A stretch of 64,000 nucleotides of DNA from Apoda limacodes (GCA_946406115.1 OX291549.1:25257901-25321900); one strand, 5' to 3'. Shown: positions 26,527-39,656, counted from the stretch's first letter. Program-made: numbers and translations. The notes: generated by a model from the sequence alone, not told the origin.

Positions 26527-29500
26527 GAAAATTCTTTATGCACCAATGATGTCCAACTAGTTGTACGAACTGAGATTTTTATTAACCCGTAAAGTGCACT
26601 GAAAGTTATATAGAAAAAATCTAATTCGTAATTCGTTGTTGACTTAACTTGTAGGTAAAATGTGGAGTTTTAGGAGATTTACGTAATACTGATCAGAAAT
26701 AACAAAAAAAAAAAATGGTGTTACAAGAATATTTTATAAAATATTGCCAGTGAAATTCAAAAAATTGGTCTGATCTAATATTTAGGTCGTCCCGATCCCT
26801 TCTCGAGACAGGTCGAACAATTTCTATAGCCTTAGTTATTAGGGCACAAGAATGAGCCACAATGCCTTCAATTGTAATATTCGAAACGGCCGCTCCCTAA
26901 ATTGCTTTACTGCCCATTACTTTTTATATTCGCCATACCGAACATAACTCTCGTAAAGGTGTCACTAGTATCTTCACAATAGCAGTAAAATAAACCGTAA
27001 CAGCTACTGATTGTGTTTTAAGATTTTCTGAGGCAAATTACTTTAAGGTGCTGAAATAAGGACTGGTATAATTTTTATTGGCGAATTGGGCACATATTAA
27101 TATAATTAGGTGTTTAAAGCACTACTACTACCAACAAACTACAGTAACTTGTACTAGCAACAAAGTCTCCTACGAATGATGAGATCGCCTATTGTGCATT
27201 TATTTAATGTTAAATATTTTTTAAGTCTGTACATTGGTGCAATAAAGGATTTTTCTCAAACATATTACGATATGCGACCATATATTGCACAAGCTTCTTT
27301 GGAATAAATCGTACTTGCAGTCCAGTATCAGAGAGCGACCCGCAATGTTTTATCCGTCCGCTTGAGCGGTCAAATATGAAATTTGAAAATGGAATAAATT
27401 TTTTTAAACCCGAACATTGATAACTAAAAACATAGCTCATTAATTTTATTTAAATTTCGGACTGGTACAACAAAAAAAAGCGCCATTAAATTAAAAAAAG
27501 TAAAAAAAGAAACGGACAATTGAACGCGGCGAATTGGCGAAAAAATTACCTAAACTATTTTTATTATTGTCAATACAGTTGTCAATATAATTAGTTTCTT
27601 TACACACATGTTTGAGAAAAGCACTAAACAAGCCTTGGCGACAACTGAGCATAACCGCTGCCTTATTAACAATGAGTTAGCAAGAAATTGCTAACGCGCG
27701 GTGCCCGCGCAAGCAGTTCGCGGTATTGCTCTAGACATCGAATTATGTACGGAAATCGCGTACTGACGGCTACGAAATCGCTCAGCGATCAGCTTTGTTC
27801 AAAAATTGACAATATTTTGTTGAAGTATAGCACTATCTCTTTCTGTCGTACACAAAATCGTATTTCCCATTCTCAAGATAGCTCAGTTATGCTCCGTTTG
27901 CGGGCCGCGGCAGTAATGTACTATACTTGTCTTGTCGTGTACTAATAAGCACTTGGTTGTAATTATAGGATTATTTAGGGTTTATTTCTGAACGCAACAA
28001 GGAAATTAGACAAGTAGTTTTAGAACGCCCAATTTCGGGGTTATTAGTCAATTTTTAAGTTGGCGTCGATATGGTTAATATTCTATCTGTCTGAGTCTGA
28101 CACACGTCTGAATGTAAAAATTATCACATTCGTTCAAAAAAAGTTTGAGAATCAACTTTACCGGGCGATAATAATGTCAACAAAAAGTAACAGTCAATTA
28201 GGATTAGAAATTATTTATATTTCAAAATCAATCTGAAATTCAGAATCAATTTAATGGATTTTGCTTTGGCCGCATGTCTGCTAGTAGGTACAGTCTGCCT
28301 GTATATATATAGTAAACTCGGCATCTACGTCAAAATCAATATACATTCAGAACATTTCTACCTAAAATCATATTTTATAGGTATTCAGTCAGTCGAATTA
28401 GAAGATGTTTAGTCACGCAACGAGGTTTCGAGGTCGAGGTTTTAGCATTGAAAGCAATCTCCAATATCTTTCACAATGAATTGCCGCGTCCCAAATAGTC
28501 TAAAATTTTTCGTTGCTTTTTTATCCTCACAACATTACTCACTAATATTATGTTGCCCCGCCCTGTCTGCGATTTCCTTTAGAAAAAATTGGCCGAATAC
28601 AAATGTGTTTCTCTTATACTGTCTTGCCGGGTCAATCTTTGGTCACAATTATTTAATGTACACGGAGAAAAAAAAATGTACGAATGAAAAAAAACTGTTT
28701 ATTAAAATGCGTTAATACTAAATTTTATTAATTTCAAAAAAAAAATTCTGGAAGTTACAAAACAATACAAATTTAAGTACATTTTATTCATTCCATAAAC
28801 TAAGTGTATAATAATAGTTTTATTCGTTTCCGTAATCAATAATTTGTACTTCGGATTACAGAATTTAACAAATTCTATAAAACTTTCCTCGAATTTATGA
28901 GTAGGGTAATTAATATCAACATATAAAGATTACTTAAGATTACAAAAAGTTTTATTAAAGTGGGCAGATAAAACACTACTTGTCATTATATTGGAGGCTA
29001 ATTAACGTTTATAAACACCTTTCTAAGAATAAGTGAAGTTTACTAATAACAAACATCATACCGTATTGCTATGAATGAAGGATGACGTCACGCGTTTTAC
29101 ATCACGCTATCGAAGTTTTTTCGTTAGTTCGCATATATACCGACATACCAATTTGTAAGTAAAGTACGATAAGGCGTTCTCGAGGCATTACTCCTCACCT
29201 GGAAGGGGGTTCCCCTTTTCCGCCGCTCCACAATTGGTAACCCTGAGCTGAACAGATTTAACTCACTGTCCGCCGCAGCCCTTCTTATATCTACGAGGTA
29301 GGACCAGTTAATATTAACCGTAAGCTTCGCATCACAGAGCTTCATCAAGACCTAGTGGTGTACCTAACGCTGATTGTAAGCGTTGTTATACTTTATTTGT
29401 ATTTCATTATATTTAACTTGTTTTTAGTTAACAACACTATTATTCCAACAAGACTAGTTTTATTTCTGTTCATAAAGACAATTAGTAAAAGTCATTGGTA

Positions 29501-29626
29501 ACCGTCAGTGTATTTTACTTGTCCCCGGAATTACTAATATTTTAGTGGTTATTAGTATAATTTACTTGTAGCTACTAAAGTTTTTTCTCTGTATAGCGTA
29601 ATAGGATAGGAAAACAAGGTCTTTGA

Positions 29627-30557
29627 AGTTAGCATACCATTGTTAGTCAAATGCAAAACAAAGTATATATGCAAAATTGCCGTTTTTTATCCGTTAGTTA
29701 ACTATTATATTCAAAAAACCACCTATGCAAAATGTAATATGCAAGGATCATAGGGACCTGCAAAGTGGCTGAATTTTGTGTGTGACCCGTCACTTCTGAT
29801 GGAGAGCGCGGCTGGTGCACGTACACGACGTGCTCAGGAACTGCTGAAGCTTCACCTCTCTTCGACTGGCTTCGCGTCGACGGCATCTTGATGGCCCTGA
29901 TCCGTCTTCGCAAGGATCAAGGCAATGGTCCCAGTCCGGCTCGAAGGACCAAGAAAATTGTCACAGACCGAGCAGCGGACTGTACAGGCGTGGGCACACT
30001 GGCCCCCAAAAGGGCCGACGTTACGATTGAAAGGGCCCCGAGAAGGGCCAGTGTGACGTTTGAGAAAGAAACAATAAAACGCCCGGTCATGTAACAATCC
30101 AACCACCTTTATTGTGGCCCCTAATTTACACAAACACTATTTTCTTACACTACTATTTACAATTCACACCGCACTTATAAACAAAACTTCTTCTTTCTTC
30201 CAGTTTTCTTCTTCTTCTTCTGCTCCTGTTCAGGAGGCTTTCCTAATCCCCGAGGCGACAGGAATGCTTTCAGCGGGTTTCGCGCTCGCTTATATACTCA
30301 ACCCGGCGGACCCGCTGACCAATCACAATCGCTTTTATTTTCCGCGACCAATCACATTTCGTTTTATTTTTGACGCGACTGTATCACCCTTGCATATCAC
30401 ATTTTGCATAGATGGTCGGCTAACTTCGGGTGAAGTTTATATATTATGGCCTTTTTTAAAAAAAATAGCTCAACGGCAAATTTTTGAATATTTTGATGAA
30501 AAACGGCAAATTTGGGTATACTTTGTTTTGCATTTCACTAAAAATGGTATGCTAACT
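29627..30557. mobile_element. Terminal-inverted-repeat element with LTR-like cargo
   Basis: Long inverted ends, left 29627-29746 and right 30388-30557, share AGTTAGCATACCATT, AAATGCAAAACAAAGTATA and TTGCCGTTTTT. They close on an inner block CTATGCAAAATGT(A/G)ATATGC, then AAGG. A TGA triplet flanks both sides, a possible 3 bp target duplication. The right end has about 50 bp extra. The 641 bp interior is GC-richer and unlike the ends; see the cargo entry. No transposase was seen, so it is non-autonomous. Superfamily not assigned. Confidence 0.7.
29747..30387 (-). other. LTR-promoter and gag-leader-like cargo
   Basis: Read on the minus strand this looks like the 5' end of an LTR retrotransposon. 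There are two ATTGG (CCAAT) boxes (30348-30352, 30319-30323), a TATA-like TATATAA (30290-30296), an AATAAA at 30108-30113, an LTR-like end TTGTTACA near 30090, and a leader of about 200 bases. An ATG at 29884-29886 then opens MPSTRSQSKRGEASAVPEH, a basic gag-like N-terminus that runs out at the cargo edge. A perfect 11 bp inverted repeat CACACTGGCCC/GGGCCAGTGTG lies in the leader. Interpretation is inference. The open frame on the plus strand (30114-30560) is a shadow. Confidence 0.5.
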
Positions 30558-31155
30558 TGACAAAACAGACCAAGTACAATTGTGTTCCTTCCATGTTTCT
30601 TTGCCGCGCCAGCATGCTGTTTCTTTCTTCGACCGCAAAAAAAAATTTTGTTGTTAAAAAAAATTCATAACGATAGCATTGATGCATGCTTAATATTTTT
30701 TCTCAATAAATATTAGCGCTTCAAATTGTCTACTGAATATTTTTCGTAGCTTGCCATCCTCACAAAATTACTCTACTCTATTAATCAGAAATATACCTCT
30801 CCGCGCCGTCTGCTATTTATTTCACACAAGCCCGGCCAAGTACAAATGTGTACCTTTCATTGATATCAAGCTAGCAGATCTTCATCGATTTCTCGGAAGC
30901 TATATATTATAAATGCTATTTACATATTTATCAGGTTACGCTACGGCCCACGATTAATTTGTTTAGTCTGATCAATGCCCTAGAATCTAGGGCCTAGATT
31001 GAATATGAGAGTGATGTGATGACTGGTGCCTATGACATATTTAATTATTGTTTAGCTTTTAGTACAATATCTACATCATTATTGTCTTTTTTTTTCATTT
31101 AAACGTTTAACTTAATATTTTTTTACTTATCTTATTTCAACTTAGTTGCAATGGT

Positions 31156-31385
31156 TCATGTGACAGGGATGGTTTTCCCACTGGTTTTTGTGTAGTTGTA
31201 AGGTTCTGTCGCGTAACAAGAACAACGTTTCAGGTTTAAAGGCACAGTTGGTTCGGGTCCCATAATTTTAGTGTCGAATTCTTTCTTTACCAACTGATCT
31301 GCAGAATCATTGCCCTGAGAGCCACCGCATATCCATTGAAGAGTCATCCAATTCTTCAGTGAAAATTTTTGGAGCTTAGTGCCAC
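31156..31385 (-). pseudogene. RNase H-domain relic of a retrotransposon
   Basis: Translates LQKFSLKNWMTLQWICGGSQ, then GNDSADQLVKKEFDTKIMGP and EPTVPL. It fits the C-terminal part of LINE RNase H (LxWVPGHxGIxGNExADELA ... GPEP) with the PGH changed. No surrounding RT is intact. Confidence 0.6.
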
Positions 31386-33025
31386 TCCAGGATTAGTCCG
31401 TTATTGTTGCAGTTGATTATGTTGATATTGAGAGACAGCAGTGGTGCGGTTGGAGATGATGCGTATAGGTCGCTTACGTTTTAGACAACCCCGCTTTTGT
31501 AGCTTGGTTGACCCAACACTTGCCTGGAAGATAATGTTAAGGGTACCTTAGGTCTCTGTTATGTTAACGTTCAATTCATTAAAGAACAAGACTTTGTTTT
31601 TAAGCCATTTATGAAGATCAAAATTTCATGCACACTAGAGCTATCTTTCTCTTATTCATGAAGTTGGATAAGGAATCTTTTCTTTGTCACACGTCGCATC
31701 TGCCATTGGTAGCACCAATATGCACATTTCTTTTAGAAGATGTAGTTGTTATTTCAAGCGCAGCGTTGTAAAACCCGAAAAAAAATAGCATGTCATTATT
31801 CTGACGATTCAAAATTGTTTGGACAAAGGAGGCTTAGGTTAGGTTAGGGTTCAATTGAGGTAAGTCAGTTTATCGAGGCTAGTGGCTTAACTAATTTCAT
31901 ATTAATTTGGGATCTCCTATCAACCATACTTACACTTTGCTAGTTTTTTTAAGCAATTGTCAATGTATGAGAAGTACAAAAAGCATATCTGACACAGCAA
32001 TCGATGCTTTATAATTTCAACATGTATTAATCATACCATATACAACAATTTCATTGCGAAAATATAGTTTGTAAACGAAAAATACAGTTGTTTTCAAAAA
32101 ATGGCAAAAAAAAACCGGTCTTTGAACTCGGATTTCCTCCTAACGGCTTGACATAATTTAAAATAAATGGTACGACCATTTACGCCCTACTCCTCTGCAG
32201 GGAGGCGTATAAAAACGACACATAGGTCGAAGTTGTTGAACAAATCGATTAACAGCATATGTCAGACTGGTTTTTCCCATACAATCGTATTCCCCGGTTA
32301 CCTCCCTGGATTTTGGCATAAGATCTTTTTTTTTTTAAAGAGATATACACAGCCACTATGTCTGTATGTTTTGCTTCTTTTTCCATTTGCATAAATAACC
32401 AGGGCCCTGAAAACGTCCAAAAAATAGCCTCTTTTCTATGAAATTTTTCAGATGTGCTTTGTACTAATATGTTAACTTTAAGAAAACTAACAGGTATAAA
32501 ATAATTCATTAAATTACAGGATAAGTAATTTCTTTACAATTCGATTAAAATTTGGAGAAGAAAAGTGGGTAATACAAAACACTGATTTTAATGATGGGGG
32601 TGAAAGGGGCTAGGTATAATGAGCCCGAGGTCTAGTTGTCCCTATCGCACATCGGTATATTGGATCGCTTCGGTCTGATATTTCCTCCAGCCGGGTGGAG
32701 CGCACTCCATTGGCCATTGAGCTGCTCGGCTGCACTGACATGCTGAATATTCGACTTGTAACGTATTCAAATTGAGTCAATGCTCATGTCAGCACATAAG
32801 TATACAGACACGTTAAAGACAAAAGTTAGGAAATCACAAAGTTAGACCTTTAAGTTGTTTAGTTGCGATAGCCACGATACACTTTATGCCAATAGATTTC
32901 TTATGTTAAAGTTGTATAAGGATTATTGAAATAAACCTCAGAAAGGTTTCCCTGCGAATTAAAACTCATTTCATTCAACTTTTCACATTTCTTTTGTTTG
33001 TTATATAGCGCGACATTACTTCAAA

Positions 33026-33298
33026 TAAAAACTTTTTAACAAAAAAAAAACAACTGGCTTCAAAAAGATACACTAAAAAGATAAAAATAATAACGTTTTT
33101 CCAAAAAACTGTTCTGAATTACAGTTTTAAGTTGGTTTCATGCAAGTGAAGTATGTTATAAACTGTTAGGTAGGAACATATAAACCTTCTTTAAACTGTA
33201 GGTAATTCAGATCAGATTTTTGGAAATAAGTTATTATTTTCACCTTTTTAGTGCATCTTTTTGAAGTGGTTGTTTTTTTTTTTTGTTAAAAAGTTTTA
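33026..33298. repeat. Fold-back element (arms about 105 bases)
   Basis: The outer word AAAACTTTTTAACAAAAAAA and inner words CTTCAAAAAGAT(A/G)CACTAA and AATAATAAC recur inverted at the two ends, as do TGAATTAC and CAGTTT nearer the centre. A terminal GAAGTCGGTTG-type sequence of another repeat follows at about 33560. Confidence 0.75.
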
Positions 33299-33479
33299 AT
33301 TTTTTACTTTTTAGTGACGAATTGCTTTTTTCGTACACTAAAAACATCCATACTAGTAACAAAATGTTAAACAATTCACATAAAAATCAGACTTATATGG
33401 TTTTCACATGGATGCCATTGTCAGAACTGGACCACATGAGAGGCACCAGCTTTCAAATAAAAAAAGAATCAACAAAATC

Positions 33480-33570
33480 GGTTCACCCAGTCGAAAGTTC
33501 TGAGGTAAGAAACATAAAAAAAAATACAGTCGAATTGAGAACCTCCTCCTCTTTTGAAGTCGGTTGAAAA
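33480..33570. repeat. Repeat terminus, GAGGAGGAGGTTCTCAATTCG type
   Basis: Reads AGTCGAATTGAGAACCTCCT, then CCTCTTTTGAAGTCGGTTG. A related inverse form lies at about 57049-57090 (ATCGACTTCAAAAAAGGAGG). It is a recurring end sequence in Lepidopteran DNA. Class not determined. Confidence 0.45.
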
Positions 33571-35404
33571 TAAAAATAATCTAAACGTTGTCGCCTTCAA
33601 GCACCGCCTGGTACCGTAGCGTACGTTTAACCACAACGCAAAAGTGGGTTAAATATCGGTCTAAAGCATACTGTTTAAAAATTTACGTAATGAATCGTAA
33701 CCGAATTAACCGAATCTGATATTATATTTTACGTCACCGTTGATCAAATAACCATGTTACAAATGCACAACCATATATGAAGATGTAGTACCTGTCAAGG
33801 AATATTACAGCGTAGTCGTCACCACACGGCACGTAGAGGCACATCCGTAAAACAACAGGAAAATTGTTCAAAGCGTACGGACTGGGATACGAGGCGAGAC
33901 AATCACCGGTGATGTAACTCAAAGGAATGACTCACGGAGTATTCTAACAACGCGTACAGACGTCAAGTGAGGCAACGTGGCGACACTGCTCCTATTTACA
34001 CAACTAATGACGTATTCACGTTATCATATCAAAAAGTCTGCGAGATAAATGGATGTTTTTGCACATTGCCCCTCGTCAAAAAACCGGGGCGACATTAATT
34101 TGGTTGGAACAAAAGGACCCAGCATTGCCGTCGCGTCGGCTTTCAGAGTTTAACGAGCCATCAAGGCTCCATAGGCAAACATTTGACGTCAACTGCCGAG
34201 GTGAACGCACCGACAATGTGGCCTGCGCCTTAATTAAGGCTACCTAATAGATTATACAACGCATATTTGCCAATTTCACTAGCTCCAATTACTATAATAG
34301 TAGTAGCGTTTTAAATATTAGGTATCGTATTTATTATCGAGATGAGAAGAGGCTATGACTCAGATACAGGTGTTGTGTATCAATATTCACCTACTTAATG
34401 TATTAGATACTCAATTAGCGACATATAAACTGGCTTGGATATTTTTAATTGTATTACTGTTTTTATTAGTCATTTCTTTTCTGCTTTTATGATATGTTTT
34501 ATTTTGATGAAGCTTGTATGTTTTCCTTATACCCTATGACACACGACCATCAAAACATACATACATATCGATACTAGTTTGGTTGTTTTTCCCGATCGCC
34601 GTAAAATTACGACAGGAAATAGAAGATTGCACAACGAGTGGAAACAGGAGCGACCTGAGTTGAATCCCAAGAGTAGTAAAGGATTCTATAGCTAAATAAC
34701 GAGCGTAACGAATGGTTCAAGAGTATGCAATTACAATAGATACACACACAATATAACTAACAACGTCAGCCTTTTCATAACAAAAGTTTTTTTTTTTTTT
34801 TTAGCAAGGTTTCAGCCAATATCTTGTTCTAAACCAATTACTCTGTGTCGAGTAATAATAATAGCCCGGTACAGTTAACTTTTGAGTTAACGTTCTCATA
34901 GAGTTATGGAACAGCATAAATTGTACTTTCTGCCGAATAATTTTTGTACATTACACACAGCTAGCTGGTGGTAGTCACAAAACTGGTTTCACCGAAATCG
35001 AAAAAACCGGGTAAACTGATTTTACCACCGAAACCTTCGACAATTTTCGAAACCGGATTTTAGTTTTTAGTAAAACAGAGTTTTTCCATTTTTTCGCTTT
35101 TAAGTTCTCAGTTATATATATTACACATAACCTACGTAAACCAATAAATAACTGTACTTTATAAATGTTACTCATCTACTCCTGCAGACCACAATCTAGC
35201 GCTAGAGAAACATCAACAAAAAGGCGAAAAATAACAGACTTTTTTTCTTTACCAGACCACGCAAAAAGTTTTGCGAAAAAAAGAGTTTTTATGTAAAGTG
35301 GCCACATGTTATTATTTTGAAAAATTTGGTTATTTAAAAGTAAAAATACCATTGTTCGAATTTCCTTCCACATCTACTTACTATTTGAATATGAACAATG
35401 CGGG

Positions 35405-35470
35405 AAGAATATAGCATTGGCCTGGATCCCAGGCCATGTTGGTATATCTGGTAAAATCCCCATGATCTTG
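35405..35470 (+). pseudogene. Short RNase H relic of a retrotransposon
   Basis: Translates NIALAWIPGHVGISGK, the WIPGHxGIxGN motif of non-LTR retrotransposon RNase H. Only about 20 residues remain. Confidence 0.6.
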
Positions 35471-35639
35471 TTGCTCTTCCAAAGGTGTAAGTTATAAAAT
35501 ATTGGAGTAAGGAATGGGAAAGTGTAGGAAATCACCGTAATTACTCATATTTTAAAATTTAATCTGAAATTCTTGTGAAACCCTGGTTTTACATATTTAA
35601 ATTTAATAAAAAAATTGCGCCTACAATATGTAGAATTAG

Positions 35640-36473
35640 AAATAGAAGAATTTTGTAGCTCTCATGAAAAAAGTGTGCTGGCAGTAAAAAATTGGCGAAT
35701 TACCTACGAAGAGATTCAGCATACGCTGCAGATTGGTTCGGGAAGCGTTCACAAGATTCTACACGAGCACCTTCGCATGAGGGGGATAGTTTCGCGCTGG
35801 GTGCCGCACAACCTAACCGAAGCTCAGTATTAGGCCCGTGTCGTGATATAATTCCAAAATTTGAACCAGGCTTGTCTCAGCGCATTTACGACATTGCGAC
35901 AGGTGTCAATACGATCCAGGCACAAAGCGTCAGTCGACAGTTTGGCTGTTTCAAAACGAACCAGCCTACGAAAGTGAAGCGATCAAGATGCGCAGGGAAA
36001 AATTGGATCGCCAGTTTCTTTACTTTAACGGGGTATGTAGTTTCAATTCAATTACGAGACCAAAGCAGCATCAACGCAGAATGTTATACCATAAAATGCC
36101 TGCCAGTAATTTCTGCAATGAGCAACAAGCGACCGAACACCGGGCTCCGCGGGGTACTGCTTCACCATGACAACGCGCCCGCACACTCAGCGCTCATAAC
36201 GAGGGATTTCCTGGGCACTACACTTATCTAATCTGGCACAGTGTGACTTCTTCTTATACCCTAAAATAAAAAAATCAGTTGAAAGGGATATAGTTTTCAT
36301 GGCCGGAAGACGCACTAGACGACTACGCTACAGCGTTCGAGAGGGCTGTAGAAGAGGTGTCTGCTGCGGACTGGAAAAAATGTTTCGAAAATTGGTTCAG
36401 ACGCATGAAACTTGGTATACAGGCTTGTGGAGAGTTCTTTGAAAATATTAAATTAAAATATTTTATCCGTTGA
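35640..36473 (+). pseudogene. Mariner transposase relic
   Basis: Broken transposase of the mariner/Tc1 superfamily across at least three frames. Pieces in order: ITYEEIQHTLQIGSGSVHKI (second helix-turn-helix), RWVPHNLTEAQ, NQPTKVKRSRCAGKNWIASF, HHDNAPAHSALIT (a catalytic Asp), then DFFLYPKIKKS and a C-terminus ending in GEFFENIKLKYFIR and a stop at 36471-36473. The first catalytic Asp (normally after YDIATG) is lost in a rearranged stretch, YDIATGVNTIQAQ. The first helix-turn-helix and 5' terminal repeat are missing. Inactive. Confidence 0.85.
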
Positions 36474-37969
36474 AGATAGCTTTTTAGTTTCTCAAAATTT
36501 CATAAGTGTCCCACGTATATTACCTGGAATGAATTAATTATATTAATAAGTTTTTTACTATTTGTTTGATCAGATGATAAGAGATATCTTTTTTTGAAAA
36601 CGGATCATACATTACGAAAAACTGCATCAACTATCAAAAACATGAAGATGAACAAAGGCGCTACTGTAAGTGACCATATAAAAAAATTATTAATCGAAAT
36701 ACGAATTCTGATCGTAATAATCGTTTCTTAAATGAAAACCTCCACGCTTCTTTTAAAGAGTATACCTTGTTCAAGAAAAAGGACTGGTAAGGGTTTTTGG
36801 ATTTCTAAAAAATATAAATAGTATTTAATAACTCTGACGATTTAAAAGTGTTTGTAAAATCTGAATAAAAATAACTGAGTTTGAGAGTTTCAGTTTGTTT
36901 GGAAGCATTTGCGCCCTGAAAAAAATTTTGCTCTTGATATAAGTACGGACTATCAATCAGTGACATAGCCGCTTTCACACCACTAATGGTGCTAGTGTGA
37001 TGGTACGGTTGGAAAGGATTTGCCTTGCTTTTACCAATGGCACATTGCACATGGTTTGCAACTTACAATCCTCATGTTTTCTATAATGAAAAGAAGTACG
37101 TATTAATATGTGGAATTAAGTAATACTAACTCGCCCAGAAGAAAACACATAAGTCTATTAACACAATTTATTCTCACAGTTTTATGCACTATATACACAA
37201 ACTATTGTAGTACACTATTGACTTTATGTAGAGTAAGATTAATATACATTTTGCACATTAATTTACACTTATTTTATAAAATAATTATTAGAACAGAAAA
37301 CATGCATAATGTTTACAAATTCAGTCTCAAAATCAGAGAAAAAAAAACAATAGAAAATCCGGCGCGGCCTACCCGATTTCCTTCTTCACGCATGCGCGCG
37401 AAGGATGACAATTATTACTTGCCAGTCCGTCCAGCCAGTCAGTAACTCTATAAAAAAGTATTTACAATGCGGGCCGTTGCCCACAAATACAACAAGAAGT
37501 ACATCGTGCAGAAACCGAAAATAATAGTTTTGAAATATCGTTAATTTCATTGGACGAGTCAACGCAACATTTACCAGTGTCAATTAAAGATTTAATATTT
37601 AAGGATAGAAAAACAATAAAACTCTTTAAACATTCTTCAGTTGGACATCAACTCTTATATTTAAAAAAATCCATCAAACTATTTTTATAAATAGAAATGC
37701 GAGTGAAATTAGTCCAACACTTGATGGCCAAGAAAAAGCGGAGGTCATAAGTAAACTACAAACTTTCAGGCACTCCGCTAACCCGATTTTATCGAAATAG
37801 CTCAAGAGATAACGACGACGAATACTAACTTCCATTACTCGGACTGAAAAGGCGATGAAAGAAAAGTTGCAAGCAGAAATAAAAAAGTCTATTAAAATAA
37901 TACACATAGGTATCCTTAATTATTCAATACCTAGTAGCAGCTTGCCCGAGGTAACGTAAGATGCCGAAA

Positions 37970-38176
37970 TAATTTCTATAGTTATCTAAGAAAACGAATC
38001 CGTTTCATTTTCCGATTATCGCCCCATATCCATTCTACCTTGCCTATCTAAAATCTTAGAACGTCTAGTACAGTAACAATTAAATAGGTTTTTTAATAAT
38101 AATAATATCCTAAATCCCTTTCAATCCGGTTTCTGTCCCGGTCATAGTTCGACTACTAAAATTACGGCTGTGTGAA
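37970..38176 (+). pseudogene. Reverse transcriptase relic (family B)
   Basis: Frame reads FSDYRPISILPCLSKILERL, then stops, then NNNNILNPFQSGFCPGHSST and TKITAV. This is the RT segment from RPIS to PGHSTTTA. It is the same family as the relic split by the LINE at 12950-14960. The preceding 37590-37960 may be the degraded region 5' to the RT. Confidence 0.65.
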
Positions 38177-38279
38177 CTAAGCACCCGACCTTGAAAAAAA
38201 TGTTTTTTTTTTTAGTTTTTTAGATAGATTTCGTAAGGTAGTTGATAGTAGTGACGCTAATATAGACAACAAAAAAAAT

Positions 38280-38870
38280 TTCATTCCCGAAATTGCAAAT
38301 AATTACTTAATTCGGATGTTTCTAATAAAAAAACGTTAAATTGTAGTCCAATTTTTGTCATTTGTAGTAAAACAGAAAAATTAAAAAAACATCCAACAAA
38401 TTGCGCAAAATTTACTTAATCCGAATGTTTCTTACAGAAAACCGTTAGGAGTGAATTGTAGTGTATTTTTTTTCGTTTGTAGTAAAAGATATTAGAAGAA
38501 TGTTTAAAAATGTTAACCTGCAAAATTCCGAAAATATACTTTTGGCAATTGTTACTTATAAATGAACGTTAGTAGTTTATTGTAGTGCAATATTTTCGAA
38601 TGTTTCTTATAGGCAAGGTTTATAAGTGGATTGTAGTGCATTTATTTTCGTTTGCAGTAAAACAGAAATATTGGAAAAAAATATTTATAAAATGTCAACC
38701 TTTAAAATTCCGAAACATTTTTTTTGCAATTGTTTCTTATAAAAGAACGTTAGTAGTTGATTGAAGTGCAATCTTTGCGACTGTTTCTAATAGGTAAAGC
38801 TTAGTAGTGGATTGTAGTGCATTTTTTTTTTCGTTTGTAGTTAAACAAAAAAGTTCGAAAAAAATATTTA
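38280..38870. repeat. Degenerate tandem repeat
   Basis: The phrase TTGTAGTGCATTT...TTTCGTTTGTAGTAAAAC recurs near 38343, 38459, 38634 and 38815, at spacings of about 116, 175 and 181 bases. Between them lie repeated AAAATTCCGAAA, GCAATTGTTTCTTATAAA and GAACGTTAGTAGTT words. Older copies are more diverged. Function unknown. Confidence 0.65.
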
Positions 38871-39295
38871 AAAATACTTTGCCACCTGTGTATATGAATG
38901 GAATAATAATTTCATTCAATGAGTGCAAAAAATTTAGGCATCTGTATAGATCGATGAATGAATATAATATAGAAAGACGTGCGAAATCACTATCCGCATT
39001 TAAGAAAATGAAATAATAAACCTACTTTTTACTAGGTACTTCAATTCTCTTATATGTAATAGAGTATATTTTATATTTATTATTATGTGTATATATATGA
39101 TATGGGTATAGTTATATGTATGTACATACTATTTCTTTTGTGTATCTAATAGTATTTATTAGTATTCATATATTGTATGTATATGTATGTATGAGTATAT
39201 TACCCCGCGATCCCACCGCGCAGATACCTTTCTGAAGTTTAAGTAGTCAGAAAGTATTAACTGAACACTCCCAAAAGAAATCTTTAGACTCTCAG

Positions 39296-39656
39296 CTATA
39301 CGGTAACAGATTTGGATGGTCTTCCACAACGATCTTCATCTTTTCTTCTTTCACGTTTGAATTCGGAACAGCAAAATTGAACCATGGAATATGATGGATG
39401 AATTTTTTCTAAAGTACTTGAAATTTCATTAAAAATATATTTGGTAGACATTTTTTTCAGTCGGAAGTACTTTATCACGGCGCGTATTGAACGACGATTC
39501 ACAGATTTTAAAAAAATATTATGAAGCACAGAAAGCAATTGCAATGTTACACTTTACTGTGACAACTACCAGACAGTCCAAAGGACTAAAAATTAAATGA
39601 ACGTCAAATAACAATTTCAAATATCGAATACCGAAAACTTTTCGAACGCTCCTCGT
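39296..39656 (-). pseudogene. Mariner transposase N-terminal relic
   Basis: Minus strand. SIRAVIKYFRLKKMSTKYIF, then YSMVQFCCSEFKRERRKDED and RCGRPSKSVTV match the first helix-turn-helix of mariner transposases (YSTVxxWVAEFKRGRxSxEDxxRSGRP). Upstream, at 39634-39656, a TTACGAGGAGCGTTCGAAAA stretch is a plausible terminal repeat. It is separate from the relic at 35640-36473 and opposite in strand. Confidence 0.65.

Noticed and set aside
27210..27440. 76-codon minus-strand open frame
   Set aside because: Looked at as a possible transposase piece, but no motif could be matched.
30114..30560. 148-codon open frame on the plus strand
   Set aside because: It runs through the LTR-like cargo and into the terminal repeat of the element at 29627-30557, opposite to the strand with promoter signals, and has no recognisable domain.
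37110..37445. 111-codon open frame in intron 1
   Set aside because: Composition is that of AT-rich intron DNA and the translated sequence resembles no family.
38280..38870. CRISPR-like array
   Set aside because: Repeats are long, degenerate and unevenly spaced, in a clearly eukaryotic locus.
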